DNA of 64,000 nt from Phycisphaerae bacterium (GTDB lineage: Bacteria > Planctomycetota > Phycisphaerae > UBA1845): contig JAJDEB010000016.1 in NCBI GenBank assembly GCA_029260015.1, forward strand, positions 62,001-126,000, read 5' to 3'. The position numbers were made by a program, and so were the translations under genes. The notes under the pieces were generated by a model. It searched no databases, was not told where the DNA came from, and saw only the letters and a list, made by a program, of their open reading frames with translations. Positions 45,242 to 53,339 of the stretch are shown here, one piece after another. How positions within the stretch are numbered: position 1 is the first letter of the stretch; each line of letters begins with the position of its first letter.

Positions 45242-45562
45242 CTAATCGCCACCCTCCACCAACCTACTTTGCAACCGCGTCATCAGATCCATCTTCTCAT
45301 GAAACACCGCGAGGATCAGCGGGCATAAGTTTTCTCGCTTTTGATAGAACGTGTAGTGGTGTTCGCATCGGCTTACCAAAAGTTCCGGCCGATGGCTCAA
45401 AGGGTGCCGAGCGCGTGCAGTGCCATCGCCGATGGCGTTGAAGTGCTTGCGCAATGCCGATTCATATCGATCGGCCTGCTTGAGTCCCCATGTTTTGATG
45501 GTGTAGCAAGCGATGTCGAGGAGATCGCGTTGGGCACCGGGCGAGATTTCGTACTCAGGCAT
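45242..45562 (-). CDS. ParE/RelE-type toxin of a toxin-antitoxin pair
   Basis: The 106-residue protein has the ParE pattern: YEISPGAQRDLLDIACYTIKTWGLKQADRYESALRKHF, here quoted in pieces: ISPGAQRDLLDIA, TWGLKQADRYESAL, and later HHYTFYQKRENLCPLILAVFH, which fits the R-x-Y-R-x-HxIFY-like core. ParE toxins block DNA gyrase; RelE relatives cleave mRNA, and I cannot tell which applies. It overlaps the antitoxin gene upstream by eight bases, typical of antitoxin-first operons. Confidence 0.85.
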   Translation of the reverse strand: MPEYEISPGAQRDLLDIACYTIKTWGLKQADRYESALRKHFNAIGDGTARARHPLSHRPELLVSRCEHHYTFYQKRENLCPLILAVFHEKMDLMTRLQSRLVEGGD

Positions 45563-45821
45563 CTGCGCCGGATTCCGCCTCGTCGCGCGCTTGCCGGAAA
45601 ATGGACTCCACGGTTTGCTTGCTCGCGCCGGTCACTTCGGCTTCCCGGATGCGCTGATCCAAAACCGCTTCGAGTTCTGCCAAGTCTTCTTGTACACTGC
45701 CCTCTTGAGAACCGAGCGTAGCCGAAAGCACGAATTCCTTGATGGACTTTCCCTTCAAGGCGGCTAATGCTTTAAGCTTTTTATGCTCGTCCGGAGTAAC
45801 GTCAATCGAGATGCGGCTCAC
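45555..45821 (-). CDS. ParD-like ribbon-helix-helix antitoxin
   Basis: The 88-residue protein opens with a ribbon-helix-helix DNA-binding fold (SRISIDVTPDEHKKLKALA, then KGKSIKEFVLSA), followed by an acidic helical tail that should wrap the toxin. It starts at GTG with AAGGAG seven bases upstream. It precedes and overlaps the ParE-like gene. Upstream, at 45870-45916, is a consensus-like promoter embedded in a 13-bp inverted repeat, fitting autorepression by the antitoxin dimer or complex. Confidence 0.87.
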   Translation of the reverse strand: MSRISIDVTPDEHKKLKALAALKGKSIKEFVLSATLGSQEGSVQEDLAELEAVLDQRIREAEVTGASKQTVESIFRQARDEAESGADA

Positions 45822-45869
45822 GATATGCTCCTTGGGGGTTCGGGTGACGGCTAACGTGCCAGCCTCCTA

Positions 45870-45916
45870 ACCTTACGTCGCTACCCACATTTTGTCAACA
45901 ATTACACAATGTGGGT
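45870..45916 (-). promoter_or_regulatory. Toxin-antitoxin promoter with palindromic operator
   Basis: On the minus strand TTGACA (45893-45898) and TAAGGT (45870-45875) stand exactly 17 bases apart. The -35 box lies inside an inverted repeat of 13-base arms with one mismatch (ACCCACATTTTGT at 45883-45895, ACACAATGTGGGT at 45904-45916, eight-base spacer). A ribbon-helix-helix repressor bound there would block the polymerase. The GTG start of the antitoxin is about 50 bases after the -10 box. Confidence 0.7.
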
Positions 45917-46099
45917 CACGGCAAAGAGTGATACCCAGGCTCGGAAATGCCCGATATTGATTCGGAATCGACGTTTGGACAACACCAACGCCCCGTATCA
46001 ATTGTTGCGATAGCTCAAATCAGTTGGATGATGAAGTTGGCGTTTTGGCTGAGAATGGGCATCGCAGATCGGTGACCAAGAAGAGATGAGAAGTCGCGA

Positions 46100-48046
46100 A
46101 TGGCGGGTTCAGCTCAAGACAAATCAATGACGGCTGCGGACAACTCTGCAAACGGTCCCGGCAAACGTCTTTCCTGGCCGCCGTTACTGCTGATCGCAGC
46201 GTTGTTTGCTTTCGCGTTCATCCCGGCCGCACGCGCGAACGCGCGTTTGTTCTATTCGATCATTGGTGCCGGTGCTGGCTTGTCCCTTTGGGGGGCGATC
46301 CTTCTCGTGCTCAAGCGTCGATCGGCACGAACCTTCAACGTCGAAATCGCTATCGCCAAACCGCATTATGTTCAAGCGGCTGTCCAACTCGTCATTCTGT
46401 TTTATTGGGGTTGGTATTGGCCGCGTGCCTTTGCCGAATTACCCCTGATTGCCGCACAGCTCGTATTCTTCTACGCCCTCGACGCCTTGCTCGCATGGTC
46501 GCGCGGACGAACGTGGCGACTTGGCTTTGGCCCGCTGCCCATCGTCGTCAGCACCAACCTGCTGCTTTGGTTCAAACACGATTGGTACATCTATCAATTC
46601 CTGCTGCTGACCACCGGTGCGCTGGCCAAGCAATTCATCACCTGGAACCGCGAAGGGCAGCGCCGCCACATTTTCAACCCGTCGGCATTTGCGCAATCGA
46701 TGTTCGCCATCGTGCTGATCGCTACCGGCACATCGAACGATCTGACCTGGGGGCGCGAGATCGCCGCGTCGTTCGAAACGCCCTACATGCTGCTCGTCAT
46801 CTTCCTCGGCGGGCTCGTCGTGCAATACCTGTTTCACGTCACCTTAATGACGCTCGCAGCCACCGCGACGCTTCTGCTATTCAACGTCGTCTACACCGAA
46901 GCCACCGGCGTTTATTTCTTCGTCACGGCCAACATCGTCGCGCCGATCTTTCTCGGTTTGCACCTGCTCGTCACCGACCCGGCCACCTCGCCGCGAACGA
47001 ACCTCGGCCGAGTGCTGTTTGGTTCGCTGTATGGCCTGGGCTTCTGCCTACTATTCCGACTACTCGACACATACCAAACAGCCGTCTTCTGGGACAAGCT
47101 ACTACCCGTCCCCATCCTCAACCTCTGCGTACCGATGATCGATCGCATCTGTCGCGCCGGCATCGTGGGCCGATTAAACCTTAAATGGGAAACGTGGCTA
47201 TCCGCGCGTCGCATGAACCTGATGCACATGACAGTGTGGGTGCTGCTTTTCGCTGGCATGTGGAAATCCGGATTCATCCAAGCCCCCCATCCCGGCAACA
47301 CAATTCGGTTCTGGAAGCGGGCATTATCCGAGGGCAAACCCAATGCTGGCCATAGCTTGGTGATGGCCGTCGGCGCACTCGCGAAAGGCAGCGGGTCAGC
47401 CGACGCCTACAACGAACTCGGGTTGATCTGCGTCGATGGCAGCGTCCCTGACGTCAAACGCAACGACGCCAAAGCCCTCAAATATTTCGACCAAGCCTGC
47501 GAACTGGGTAGTATCGACGGCTGCGCCAACGTAGCGATTCAATTCCTGTACCTTCGTCAACGCCTGTCCGACGAAGACGTATCATACGCATTTGATCAAC
47601 TGCAAGAATCCTGCGACGCGATGGTCGGCTCACCGTCGTGCTACTTACTGGGCAATGCATACGAAACAGGTCGAGGCCGCCCGGAAGATACACAGCACGC
47701 GATCGAACTCTACGAACGCAGCGGAACCGACAACCTCTATGCCGTCAAAGGCATCGCCCGCATCACCCTTAGCGAAAACTCCAACTACGATCTCGGCGAA
47801 GTCGCACCGGTCCTCGAACTGGCGTGTAAACTCGGCGATGCAGAAAGCTGCTGGTACCTCGCGTATATAAACCAAACTGCCAATGGCGTCCCACAAGACA
47901 TAGCCCGCGCCCAGCAATTCATCCAGAAAGCCTGTCAACTTGGCTCAAAAAAGGCGTGCAGTGCAGCCGTCCAACCCAAACCTCCACCCTTCGCCAACCC
48001 CGAAATGCAAGTCCCCGGCTGGACGAGTGCGTATCCGGTCGATTAG
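46100..48046 (+). CDS. RnfD/NqrB-like membrane protein fused to Sel1-type repeats
   Basis: The 648-residue protein has about ten membrane helices in residues 25-385 with RnfD/NqrB-like sequence: RHIFNPSAFAQSMFAIVL, HLLVTDPATSPRTNLGRVLFG and FLLLTTGALAKQFI. After the last helix come about 230 residues of Sel1/TPR-like helical repeats with Cys (YFDQACELGSIDGCANVAI, CYLLGNAYETGRGRPEDT, FIQKACQLGSKKACSAA). RnfD carries flavin in the Rnf ion-pumping complex, but no other rnf or nqr gene is nearby, so it may work alone or with an unlinked partner. Repeats of this kind bind proteins. The first ATG is used; a second lies nine codons on. Confidence 0.8.
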   Translation: MAGSAQDKSMTAADNSANGPGKRLSWPPLLLIAALFAFAFIPAARANARLFYSIIGAGAGLSLWGAILLVLKRRSARTFNVEIAIAKPHYVQAAVQLVILFYWGWYWPRAFAELPLIAAQLVFFYALDALLAWSRGRTWRLGFGPLPIVVSTNLLLWFKHDWYIYQFLLLTTGALAKQFITWNREGQRRHIFNPSAFAQSMFAIVLIATGTSNDLTWGREIAASFETPYMLLVIFLGGLVVQYLFHVTLMTLAATATLLLFNVVYTEATGVYFFVTANIVAPIFLGLHLLVTDPATSPRTNLGRVLFGSLYGLGFCLLFRLLDTYQTAVFWDKLLPVPILNLCVPMIDRICRAGIVGRLNLKWETWLSARRMNLMHMTVWVLLFAGMWKSGFIQAPHPGNTIRFWKRALSEGKPNAGHSLVMAVGALAKGSGSADAYNELGLICVDGSVPDVKRNDAKALKYFDQACELGSIDGCANVAIQFLYLRQRLSDEDVSYAFDQLQESCDAMVGSPSCYLLGNAYETGRGRPEDTQHAIELYERSGTDNLYAVKGIARITLSENSNYDLGEVAPVLELACKLGDAESCWYLAYINQTANGVPQDIARAQQFIQKACQLGSKKACSAAVQPKPPPFANPEMQVPGWTSAYPVD

Positions 48047-48144
48047 GATTCGGGAAGTACAATTTCCGACTGAGACTTCAGTAACAACTCTCTTCGGAAC
48101 CATTTAACAAACTGCGATCACGAAAAACGGACAAAGGAGTTGTC

Positions 48145-48534
48145 ATGCGTATTCGTCAATCGATTCATTTGTTTGCTGCGCTCTCTGCGTGCTTGATCAT
48201 CAACATTGGCTGCGACATCGCCGGGCTCGACCAGGACACGATCGAACTGGAACTGTTCAACGATTCGGATGTGCCGATCCACATTCTCCTCGAAAGTGAG
48301 GCTCGAGCGCCAAGCAACCAGATTCAACCCGGCGGTGCCAGAATCGTCACGACGCGTTTCACACAAAATGGAGTACTTTTTGTTGAAGCCCAAAACAACT
48401 TGGGCGAAGATCTTTTTAAGGAATGCCCCTTCGTCGATGAAGAATTCGATTCCGAGAACCCGTTTGCGGGCCAGATCACATATGACGGCCCGCTTGGTGT
48501 AGTCCTACAGTGCGCCGGAAGCGCGTTTAAGTAG
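48145..48534 (+). CDS. Small lipoprotein, unknown function
   Basis: The 129-residue protein has a lipoprotein signal: MRIRQSIHLF, a hydrophobic core, and lipobox INIGC (Cys at about residue 23). The mature part (ELELFNDSDVPIHILLESEA, then RFTQNGVLFVEAQNN) looks like a small beta-sandwich of the kind seen in planctomycete lipoproteins. AAAGGAG six bases upstream is an excellent ribosome-binding site, and a strong terminator follows at 48570. I cannot name its role. Confidence 0.82.
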   Translation: MRIRQSIHLFAALSACLIINIGCDIAGLDQDTIELELFNDSDVPIHILLESEARAPSNQIQPGGARIVTTRFTQNGVLFVEAQNNLGEDLFKECPFVDEEFDSENPFAGQITYDGPLGVVLQCAGSAFK

Positions 48535-48569
48535 CCGCCCACATTTGCGAAAACTCAAGAATGCACATC

Positions 48570-48618
48570 GCGTCCCGAATCGCCGATTGCATTGGCGCAT
48601 TCGGGACGCATTATTTTG
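48570..48618 (+). terminator. Intrinsic terminator after the small lipoprotein gene
   Basis: GCGTCCCGAAT (48570-48580) pairs perfectly with ATTCGGGACGC (48599-48609); an inner CGCC/GGCG stem extends it. ATTATTTTG follows. It ends the rightward transcript of the lipoprotein gene that stops at 48534. Confidence 0.75.
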
Positions 48619-48662
48619 TATTTGAACGGAGCAGAAGTGTGGAAATCCAGATCGCAAGCAAG

Positions 48663-49382
48663 CTAAGAATCCACCGCATTGATACCCAATTCTTGTTTCG
48701 CATTGACGAGATCAATAATTCCGCGCCGATGCTGCTCTTCAACCGAAAGTCCATTCATACGCCCCCGCCTGAAAAAGTACCAATATGCGATTTTGAAATA
48801 CCAAAACGGAATCGAGCGTACATAGTGCACCCGGGACTTGATCATCTCCAATATCCACACGTCGTCAGGTCCGTCAAACGCTAGCGTTTCGATTCCCAAA
48901 TATCGCTGGATGCATTCTTCAGTCTCGTGATGTTGCTTCAGGCATTCAAAATAATCGGCTCCTTGATATGTCTGAAAGAATTGGCCGGGCGGCGAAGGTG
49001 ACTCGTGCAGACCGCGCTTATCTGAAGTGATTAGCAAAACGCCTTCTGTAAACCGAGTGACAATGTTCGTCGTAGCCCCCCCAAGCGAACCAATGATCAA
49101 GAGAGCGCGGCAGTCCCCCTCTTCACGTTTGACAATGATGAAGGCAAACTCATGAATCTTGTAAGTTTCACTCACTCTCTCGACGTTAGTCTTCTTGTCA
49201 CTTGAAATCTGGGCAGTGTAGTCATTTTCAATCATCTGCTCGATTTCGTCTTCTTCCTCGCGGGTCAATTTGATTCGGCTAACAGTCAGTAAATTCAACG
49301 CAAAGAAACAAGAAAGAATCAGGTAACCCAACGGTATGCACCCCAATACAACGCCGACCATTTCCCATGTTGTAAGTTGCAC
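48663..49382 (-). CDS. Membrane-anchored hypothetical protein (239 aa)
   Basis: The protein starts at GTG (MQLTTWEMVGVVLGCIPLGYL) with an N-terminal membrane helix at about residues 8-32. A charged cytosolic domain follows: an acidic linker (TREEEDEIEQMIENDY), then a strand-rich middle (HEFAFIIVKREEGDCRALLII, LGGATTNIVTRFTEGVLLI) and a C-terminal Trp/Tyr-rich helix (PFWYFKIAYWYFFRRGRM). I recognise no family. GAGG ten bases upstream is a weak start signal. It is the first of several leftward genes of unknown role up to 50.6 kb. Confidence 0.68.
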   Translation of the reverse strand: MQLTTWEMVGVVLGCIPLGYLILSCFFALNLLTVSRIKLTREEEDEIEQMIENDYTAQISSDKKTNVERVSETYKIHEFAFIIVKREEGDCRALLIIGSLGGATTNIVTRFTEGVLLITSDKRGLHESPSPPGQFFQTYQGADYFECLKQHHETEECIQRYLGIETLAFDGPDDVWILEMIKSRVHYVRSIPFWYFKIAYWYFFRRGRMNGLSVEEQHRRGIIDLVNAKQELGINAVDS

Positions 49383-49512
49383 CGTTCGGATGCCTCTAAG
49401 ATTGCAGCTGGTTATAGATATCTACTGACCGCATTCGCCACATCGTATACATGATCTACCTCGGATGCGACTGCCACACGACGCGTTCGACCGTCCACTT
49501 GCCGTCGCTTTT

Positions 49513-49535
49513 GTCGGGTCGAGGACCCGACCTAC
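49513..49535 (+). repeat. Dispersed palindrome, copy 1
   Basis: GTCGGGTC, three bases and GACCCGAC form a perfect hairpin (8-bp arms), followed by CTAC. It abuts the stop codon of the leftward gene that ends at 49532. Two more copies, one reversed, lie at 49804 and 50703. The shared CTAC flank outside the palindrome shows they are related by descent. Confidence 0.85.
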
Positions 49536-49783
49536 CGCTGATCGATGATAACCTCCCAGCCATCGGGCGAAAGGATATATTCAAACTCTGCTTGCGACTT
49601 TGCTTCGTCCAGGGAAGTGTGGCAAGTGTCTGCGATGCTTTCCTCGTTTTCATTCAGTCGAAAAAGAAAGAACAAATTGCCGTCTTGGTTTATTTCAAGG
49701 AGAGTCGGCTGGGCTGCAAGTTCGCCCCCGACATAGTGCGACGTGGTGTTCTTGCATGCGATGACTCGGATTCGCGCTTTCAA
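49532..49783 (-). CDS. Small soluble protein, unknown function (83 aa)
   Basis: The 83-residue protein is coding-like: an N-terminal strand pair (ARIRVIACKN, LLEINQDGNLFFLFRLNENE) and then CHTSLDEAKSQAEFEYILSPDGWEVI. It resembles small planctomycete proteins that end in such a D-A-K-Q-A-E-F-E-Y helix, though I know no function for them. It starts at TTG; AGGA is 13 bases upstream, weakly placed. It is framed on both sides by copies of the dispersed palindrome. Confidence 0.6.
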   Translation of the reverse strand: MKARIRVIACKNTTSHYVGGELAAQPTLLEINQDGNLFFLFRLNENEESIADTCHTSLDEAKSQAEFEYILSPDGWEVIIDQR

Positions 49784-49803
49784 CGGAAAAATTTCGTCCT
49801 GAA

Positions 49804-49826
49804 GTAGGTCGGGTCATCGACCCGAC
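49804..49826 (-). repeat. Dispersed palindrome, copy 2 (reverse orientation)
   Basis: Read on the minus strand this is GTCGGGTC-GAT-GACCCGAC-CTAC, identical to copy 1 except for one loop base. It lies ten bases after the stop codon of the leftward zinc-ribbon gene that ends at 49836. Confidence 0.85.
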
Positions 49827-49835
49827 AGCTTTTGC

Positions 49836-50588
49836 TCACCCACGCGTCAGATCGAATTTCGCTCCACATTCCGAGCAACGGTTCTCAACCGCACCGCGCA
49901 AGTCGTATCCACAATGGTCACAATAAATCCCAGCCGCAAGCCGCCGGCGCTCTATCCAGACTCGAACCAGCAGAACCAAAATGCCCAAGATGCTGGCGAT
50001 GACGACGAGCGGCGAGTATTTGGCACCGCGCATGACGAGGGTTTCGAAGGGGGAATATCCAAGATCAACGCCGAGCGTTGCATTCTTCAATCCTTCTACT
50101 GGAGAATCGACTCTGCTTGGAGCATCTTCTGCGCGCATACGAGCCACGAGTCGTTCTGCGAATGCCCTTGCGCTGGGCGAATTAGAGTAGTAGGTTTCGA
50201 TCATCGGATCGCGTCTCAGCCCGACAACCACCTTCACGCATCCGGCTGGGCGTTCGATCCAATTGTCGCGTTCCGGGTCGTATGCAGGACGAGCAGCATC
50301 CGTCTCAATCAGGTGAATGTCGGCACCACCTCCCTGATTATAACCATAATCACTACTAAAGCTCGAACATCCAATAATCTTCTCTCCAGGTTCTGGAAAA
50401 CCAGGATTCAATTTGTGTTTTTCACCCTTAAGTACAGTTGTTGCGAATAAATGCGCCGCCTCGGTACGGTTCCTCGCTTGATTGGGGATGTTCTTGAGGT
50501 GGGCTTCATACCGGGGGACAAAAAGGGAAGCGCATACGACACCCAACAAAAGCAACACCTGAGTCTTATGTCGCCCGAGCAGTTTCAT
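49836..50588 (-). CDS. Membrane protein with C-terminal zinc ribbon
   Basis: The 250-residue protein has an N-terminal membrane helix or uncleaved signal (about residues 8-26, TQVLLLLGVVCASLFV), an exported middle domain (DYGYNQGGGADIHLIETD, CVKVVVGLRRDPM) and a second membrane helix (about 190-212). It ends in a cytosolic zinc ribbon, YCDHCGYDLRG ... CSECGAKFD. The ribbon is the same type as that at the N-terminus of the protein encoded at 5221, but at the opposite end. The ATG at 50588 is preferred to a TTG ten codons earlier. Function unknown. Confidence 0.75.
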   Translation of the reverse strand: MKLLGRHKTQVLLLLGVVCASLFVPRYEAHLKNIPNQARNRTEAAHLFATTVLKGEKHKLNPGFPEPGEKIIGCSSFSSDYGYNQGGGADIHLIETDAARPAYDPERDNWIERPAGCVKVVVGLRRDPMIETYYSNSPSARAFAERLVARMRAEDAPSRVDSPVEGLKNATLGVDLGYSPFETLVMRGAKYSPLVVIASILGILVLLVRVWIERRRLAAGIYCDHCGYDLRGAVENRCSECGAKFDLTRG

Positions 50589-50702
50589 AAATGAAATGCT
50601 ATTCGAAGAGGAACGCAACAGATAGCAGCCCGTTGCATGCGGTTGTGCCTAATCGTCAGACGGGCGACCCGGAGCCTCGACCCGACTATTCCCCTAACGG
50701 CT

Positions 50703-50725
50703 GGCGGGTCGATGACCCGCCCTAC
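50703..50725 (+). repeat. Dispersed palindrome, copy 3
   Basis: GGCGGGTC-GAT-GACCCGCC-CTAC has compensating changes in both arms compared with copies 1 and 2 (T to G and A to C at paired positions), so the hairpin is kept while the sequence changed. It lies about 20 bases after the stop of the leftward NagB/PIG-L gene. Confidence 0.85.
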
Positions 50726-50746
50726 ATTTAATGCCGCGTGATTCGC

Positions 50747-53158
50747 TTACATGGCCTCTGCGACGTTTTTGAGTTCTTCTGAGGCTGCGTAGAATTCTGG
50801 TAGGGCCATGTCGCTCAGGTAGACGATGCCACGGCACGCTCTCATGCCGTGATCCTTGCTGTTGACGAAGAAATCTTCACCCAGCATGGTTTTGATCTGG
50901 TCGAACTGTTTGACCTGAATCTTTCGGGCGAGGCGTGAGAACGGGCCATCCATCTCGTAGCTTGGGAAGGAGGCTGTCTTCTGCGTGTTGAAGCAACTGT
51001 CGAAGCAGTTGTCCATGTCGGTCAGGTGTGTCAGCGATGTGGGCACGAACAGATTCGACTCGGACGGGTGGAACTTGAACCAGACGTTGCGATAACCCAG
51101 CACGCGAATATCGTGCCGGCCCGATTCTTTTTCGTATTCCTTGAGCGCCTGCGAGACGGCTTGCAACACTTTGTAATGCGTATCCGGGCCGCTGCCTTCG
51201 GGGTCGAATGCTACGGTGACGATGTCGGGATGCACTTCGCGCAGCAGGTCGAAGATCGGCGGAACGTCGCGATCGATGCGCGGCGGTTCGGTGAAGAGGT
51301 CGCCCTTATAAAACCCGAGTCGCAAGTGGCGGACAGCTTCCCCGAGGAAACCGTAGTACGCCCACTTCAATTCAGATTCGTATTCACGAACGCGACCTTT
51401 AAGCTGCTGCACGATGGCGATGTCTTTTTTACCGGGGTACTGCGTCGCGAAGTAGTTAAGCAGTTCCGAGCAGCGTTCTTTGATGTTGTCTGCTCGATCT
51501 TCTTCGTACACTTCAAACAAGTTGCGCAGTAAGCGGCGCGAGACGGCTTCTGTTTTCTTGTCTTCGTGATTGCGCGCTGCGCCTTCGTGATAATATGAAA
51601 CGTCAATCTTACGGGCCTGCGTGTTGTTCGGGTCGAAATAGCGAGACGCGACTAACTTGGCGAACTCGCCACGTTTCATCCGCCTAAGCACATCCTCAAT
51701 GGCGTTGTGCATGTAGCTGTTGGTGACCGCATTGAACCCGGACGTCATGTACGCAAAGTGATGCTCGGTACTGCTGCGCCGGACCAGATTCGTTACATAG
51801 GGCAGGTAGGCCAGGATGATGTCGTCGTGGTGAGGCGCGGTGTGCAGGAAGCTTTTCTGCTCGATCGGCTGATTGCCCTTAACCAGATTGTCGAGAATCT
51901 GCTTGCGGGTCTGCTCCTTGAGCTCTTGCGGATTTCGCTTTGTTTTAAGGAGCAACTCTGCGCCGAAGCGGTTGGCTTTAAAGTCGGCTTCGGTCAGTTG
52001 CTCGATGGTCTTGTCATTGTTAAACGACAGGTCCATGACGATCTTGTGAATCTGCCGGTCGGACAACTCGTCGCTGCGTTGCAGGTCAATAAACGCCCGA
52101 TTCGTAAGTCGCTTTGCCGCACCCTTGGTCAGATAGAACCGTGCGTTGGGCAGCACCGAAAGCGCCGAACCTGGAAAACGATTGGTCGCGTCCGATTCAA
52201 TGGTACTTGCCACCATTTTCGCCTTGGCCTCGCCAGCCGCAATGATGATCGCGACGGCGTCTTTGTTGTAGGTGATCGTTTGTAATCCGATGGTGATGAC
52301 GTGCTTGGACCGCGCGACTTCCATCCCGCCCAGATCGCTGGCCGCCGCCGCCCTGGTTTCGTAGTTGGGCTCAAACAGGCGCGTCGTCGAGTAGAAGTCC
52401 GCCCCGCGCACGTTGAATGCAATGTGCCCGTCCGGGCCAATCCCACCCAGGAAGAAACCGATCCCGCCCATTTCACGGATTTTTCGTTCGTATTCGGTGC
52501 AAAACTGATCGACCTGTTCGAGAACACTCTGCTGCCGTTTTTCGAGAAGCGTCTTGGCTTTGCGAACGCGAAGGGTGAGATCGACCGTCATTTTCGGAAA
52601 AATATCGTTGATGCGCAAACCGCGCGGCAAACCGATCTGGCTTGGATCGATGAGCATGGCCTTGCCCGGATCGAGTCCAAATTCACCGAGGTAATATTTG
52701 TTGACGTAATATCGAAAGCTGTTGTGCTGACGCGTGTCGATCGGATAGAACTCGTCGATCTGCACGAAACGCAAGTCGCCCATGACCGGTTTTCGATCGG
52801 TCGGCAGTCCCATCGACTCCAACTCGGCGCGCACATCCTTGCGGTTCCAGTTGCGCAGGTAATGCATCACATACTTGATGAAGTATTCGGGCGTCTTACC
52901 CGTCGGCAATGCCACCGAACCGGCTGGATTCTGCAAGACCCATTCAAGAAAACGAACGGCGGTCAGTCGACCGAGACGAGGAAAATTATCGACGATGACC
53001 GTGCCAATGCGTTCCTGTGGACCGTAGCGAAGCTCATAGCCACTTGCCGCTATCGCCGCCTGTTCGACGGGGCTTGACGTTTGCGACTCGCACGATTTCT
53101 TTGCAACAGATTTCGGACGGTCGCTCGCAACAGTCTTTGCCGTCGCCTGACTTGCCAT
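50747..53158 (-). CDS. Glucosamine-6-phosphate deaminase-like domain fused to PIG-L deacetylase-like domain
   Basis: The 803-residue protein has a NagB/6-phosphogluconolactonase-type domain at about residues 45-340: ALPTGKTPEYFIKYV, RFVQIDEFYPI, FFLGGIGPDGHIAFNVRG and AAGEAKAKMV. A PIG-L/LmbE-like domain lies at about 430-770, with the metal-binding opening TAPHHDDIILAYLP and later VTVAFDPEGSGPDTHYKVL. NagB converts glucosamine-6-phosphate to fructose-6-phosphate and ammonia; PIG-L enzymes remove N-acetyl groups from sugars. Together they could deacetylate and then deaminate an amino sugar. It follows a ROK-family regulator on the same strand (gap 180 bp), which fits control by amino sugars. 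Confidence 0.88.
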   Translation of the reverse strand: MASQATAKTVASDRPKSVAKKSCESQTSSPVEQAAIAASGYELRYGPQERIGTVIVDNFPRLGRLTAVRFLEWVLQNPAGSVALPTGKTPEYFIKYVMHYLRNWNRKDVRAELESMGLPTDRKPVMGDLRFVQIDEFYPIDTRQHNSFRYYVNKYYLGEFGLDPGKAMLIDPSQIGLPRGLRINDIFPKMTVDLTLRVRKAKTLLEKRQQSVLEQVDQFCTEYERKIREMGGIGFFLGGIGPDGHIAFNVRGADFYSTTRLFEPNYETRAAAASDLGGMEVARSKHVITIGLQTITYNKDAVAIIIAAGEAKAKMVASTIESDATNRFPGSALSVLPNARFYLTKGAAKRLTNRAFIDLQRSDELSDRQIHKIVMDLSFNNDKTIEQLTEADFKANRFGAELLLKTKRNPQELKEQTRKQILDNLVKGNQPIEQKSFLHTAPHHDDIILAYLPYVTNLVRRSSTEHHFAYMTSGFNAVTNSYMHNAIEDVLRRMKRGEFAKLVASRYFDPNNTQARKIDVSYYHEGAARNHEDKKTEAVSRRLLRNLFEVYEEDRADNIKERCSELLNYFATQYPGKKDIAIVQQLKGRVREYESELKWAYYGFLGEAVRHLRLGFYKGDLFTEPPRIDRDVPPIFDLLREVHPDIVTVAFDPEGSGPDTHYKVLQAVSQALKEYEKESGRHDIRVLGYRNVWFKFHPSESNLFVPTSLTHLTDMDNCFDSCFNTQKTASFPSYEMDGPFSRLARKIQVKQFDQIKTMLGEDFFVNSKDHGMRACRGIVYLSDMALPEFYAASEELKNVAEAM

Positions 53159-53339
53159 AAGACATTCCTTTCAGTGCCAGCCAAGGTGCACTGCGAACAA
53201 TTAAGATTCGCACCCTTGGTCAAACACATCGCTTCAATTCGAACAACTTCAACAGTCTATCGACTGTTTGCGGGCCATCTCATGACCCACTCCATCTCGA
53301 CAACCAATGGCGAATCGAAGCGGCGAAACGCTTTTGGCA

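Noticed and set aside
46288-47184. 298-codon plus-strand frame
   Set aside because: It overlaps the RnfD-like gene in another phase and gives an Arg/His-rich product, a shadow of GC-rich coding DNA.
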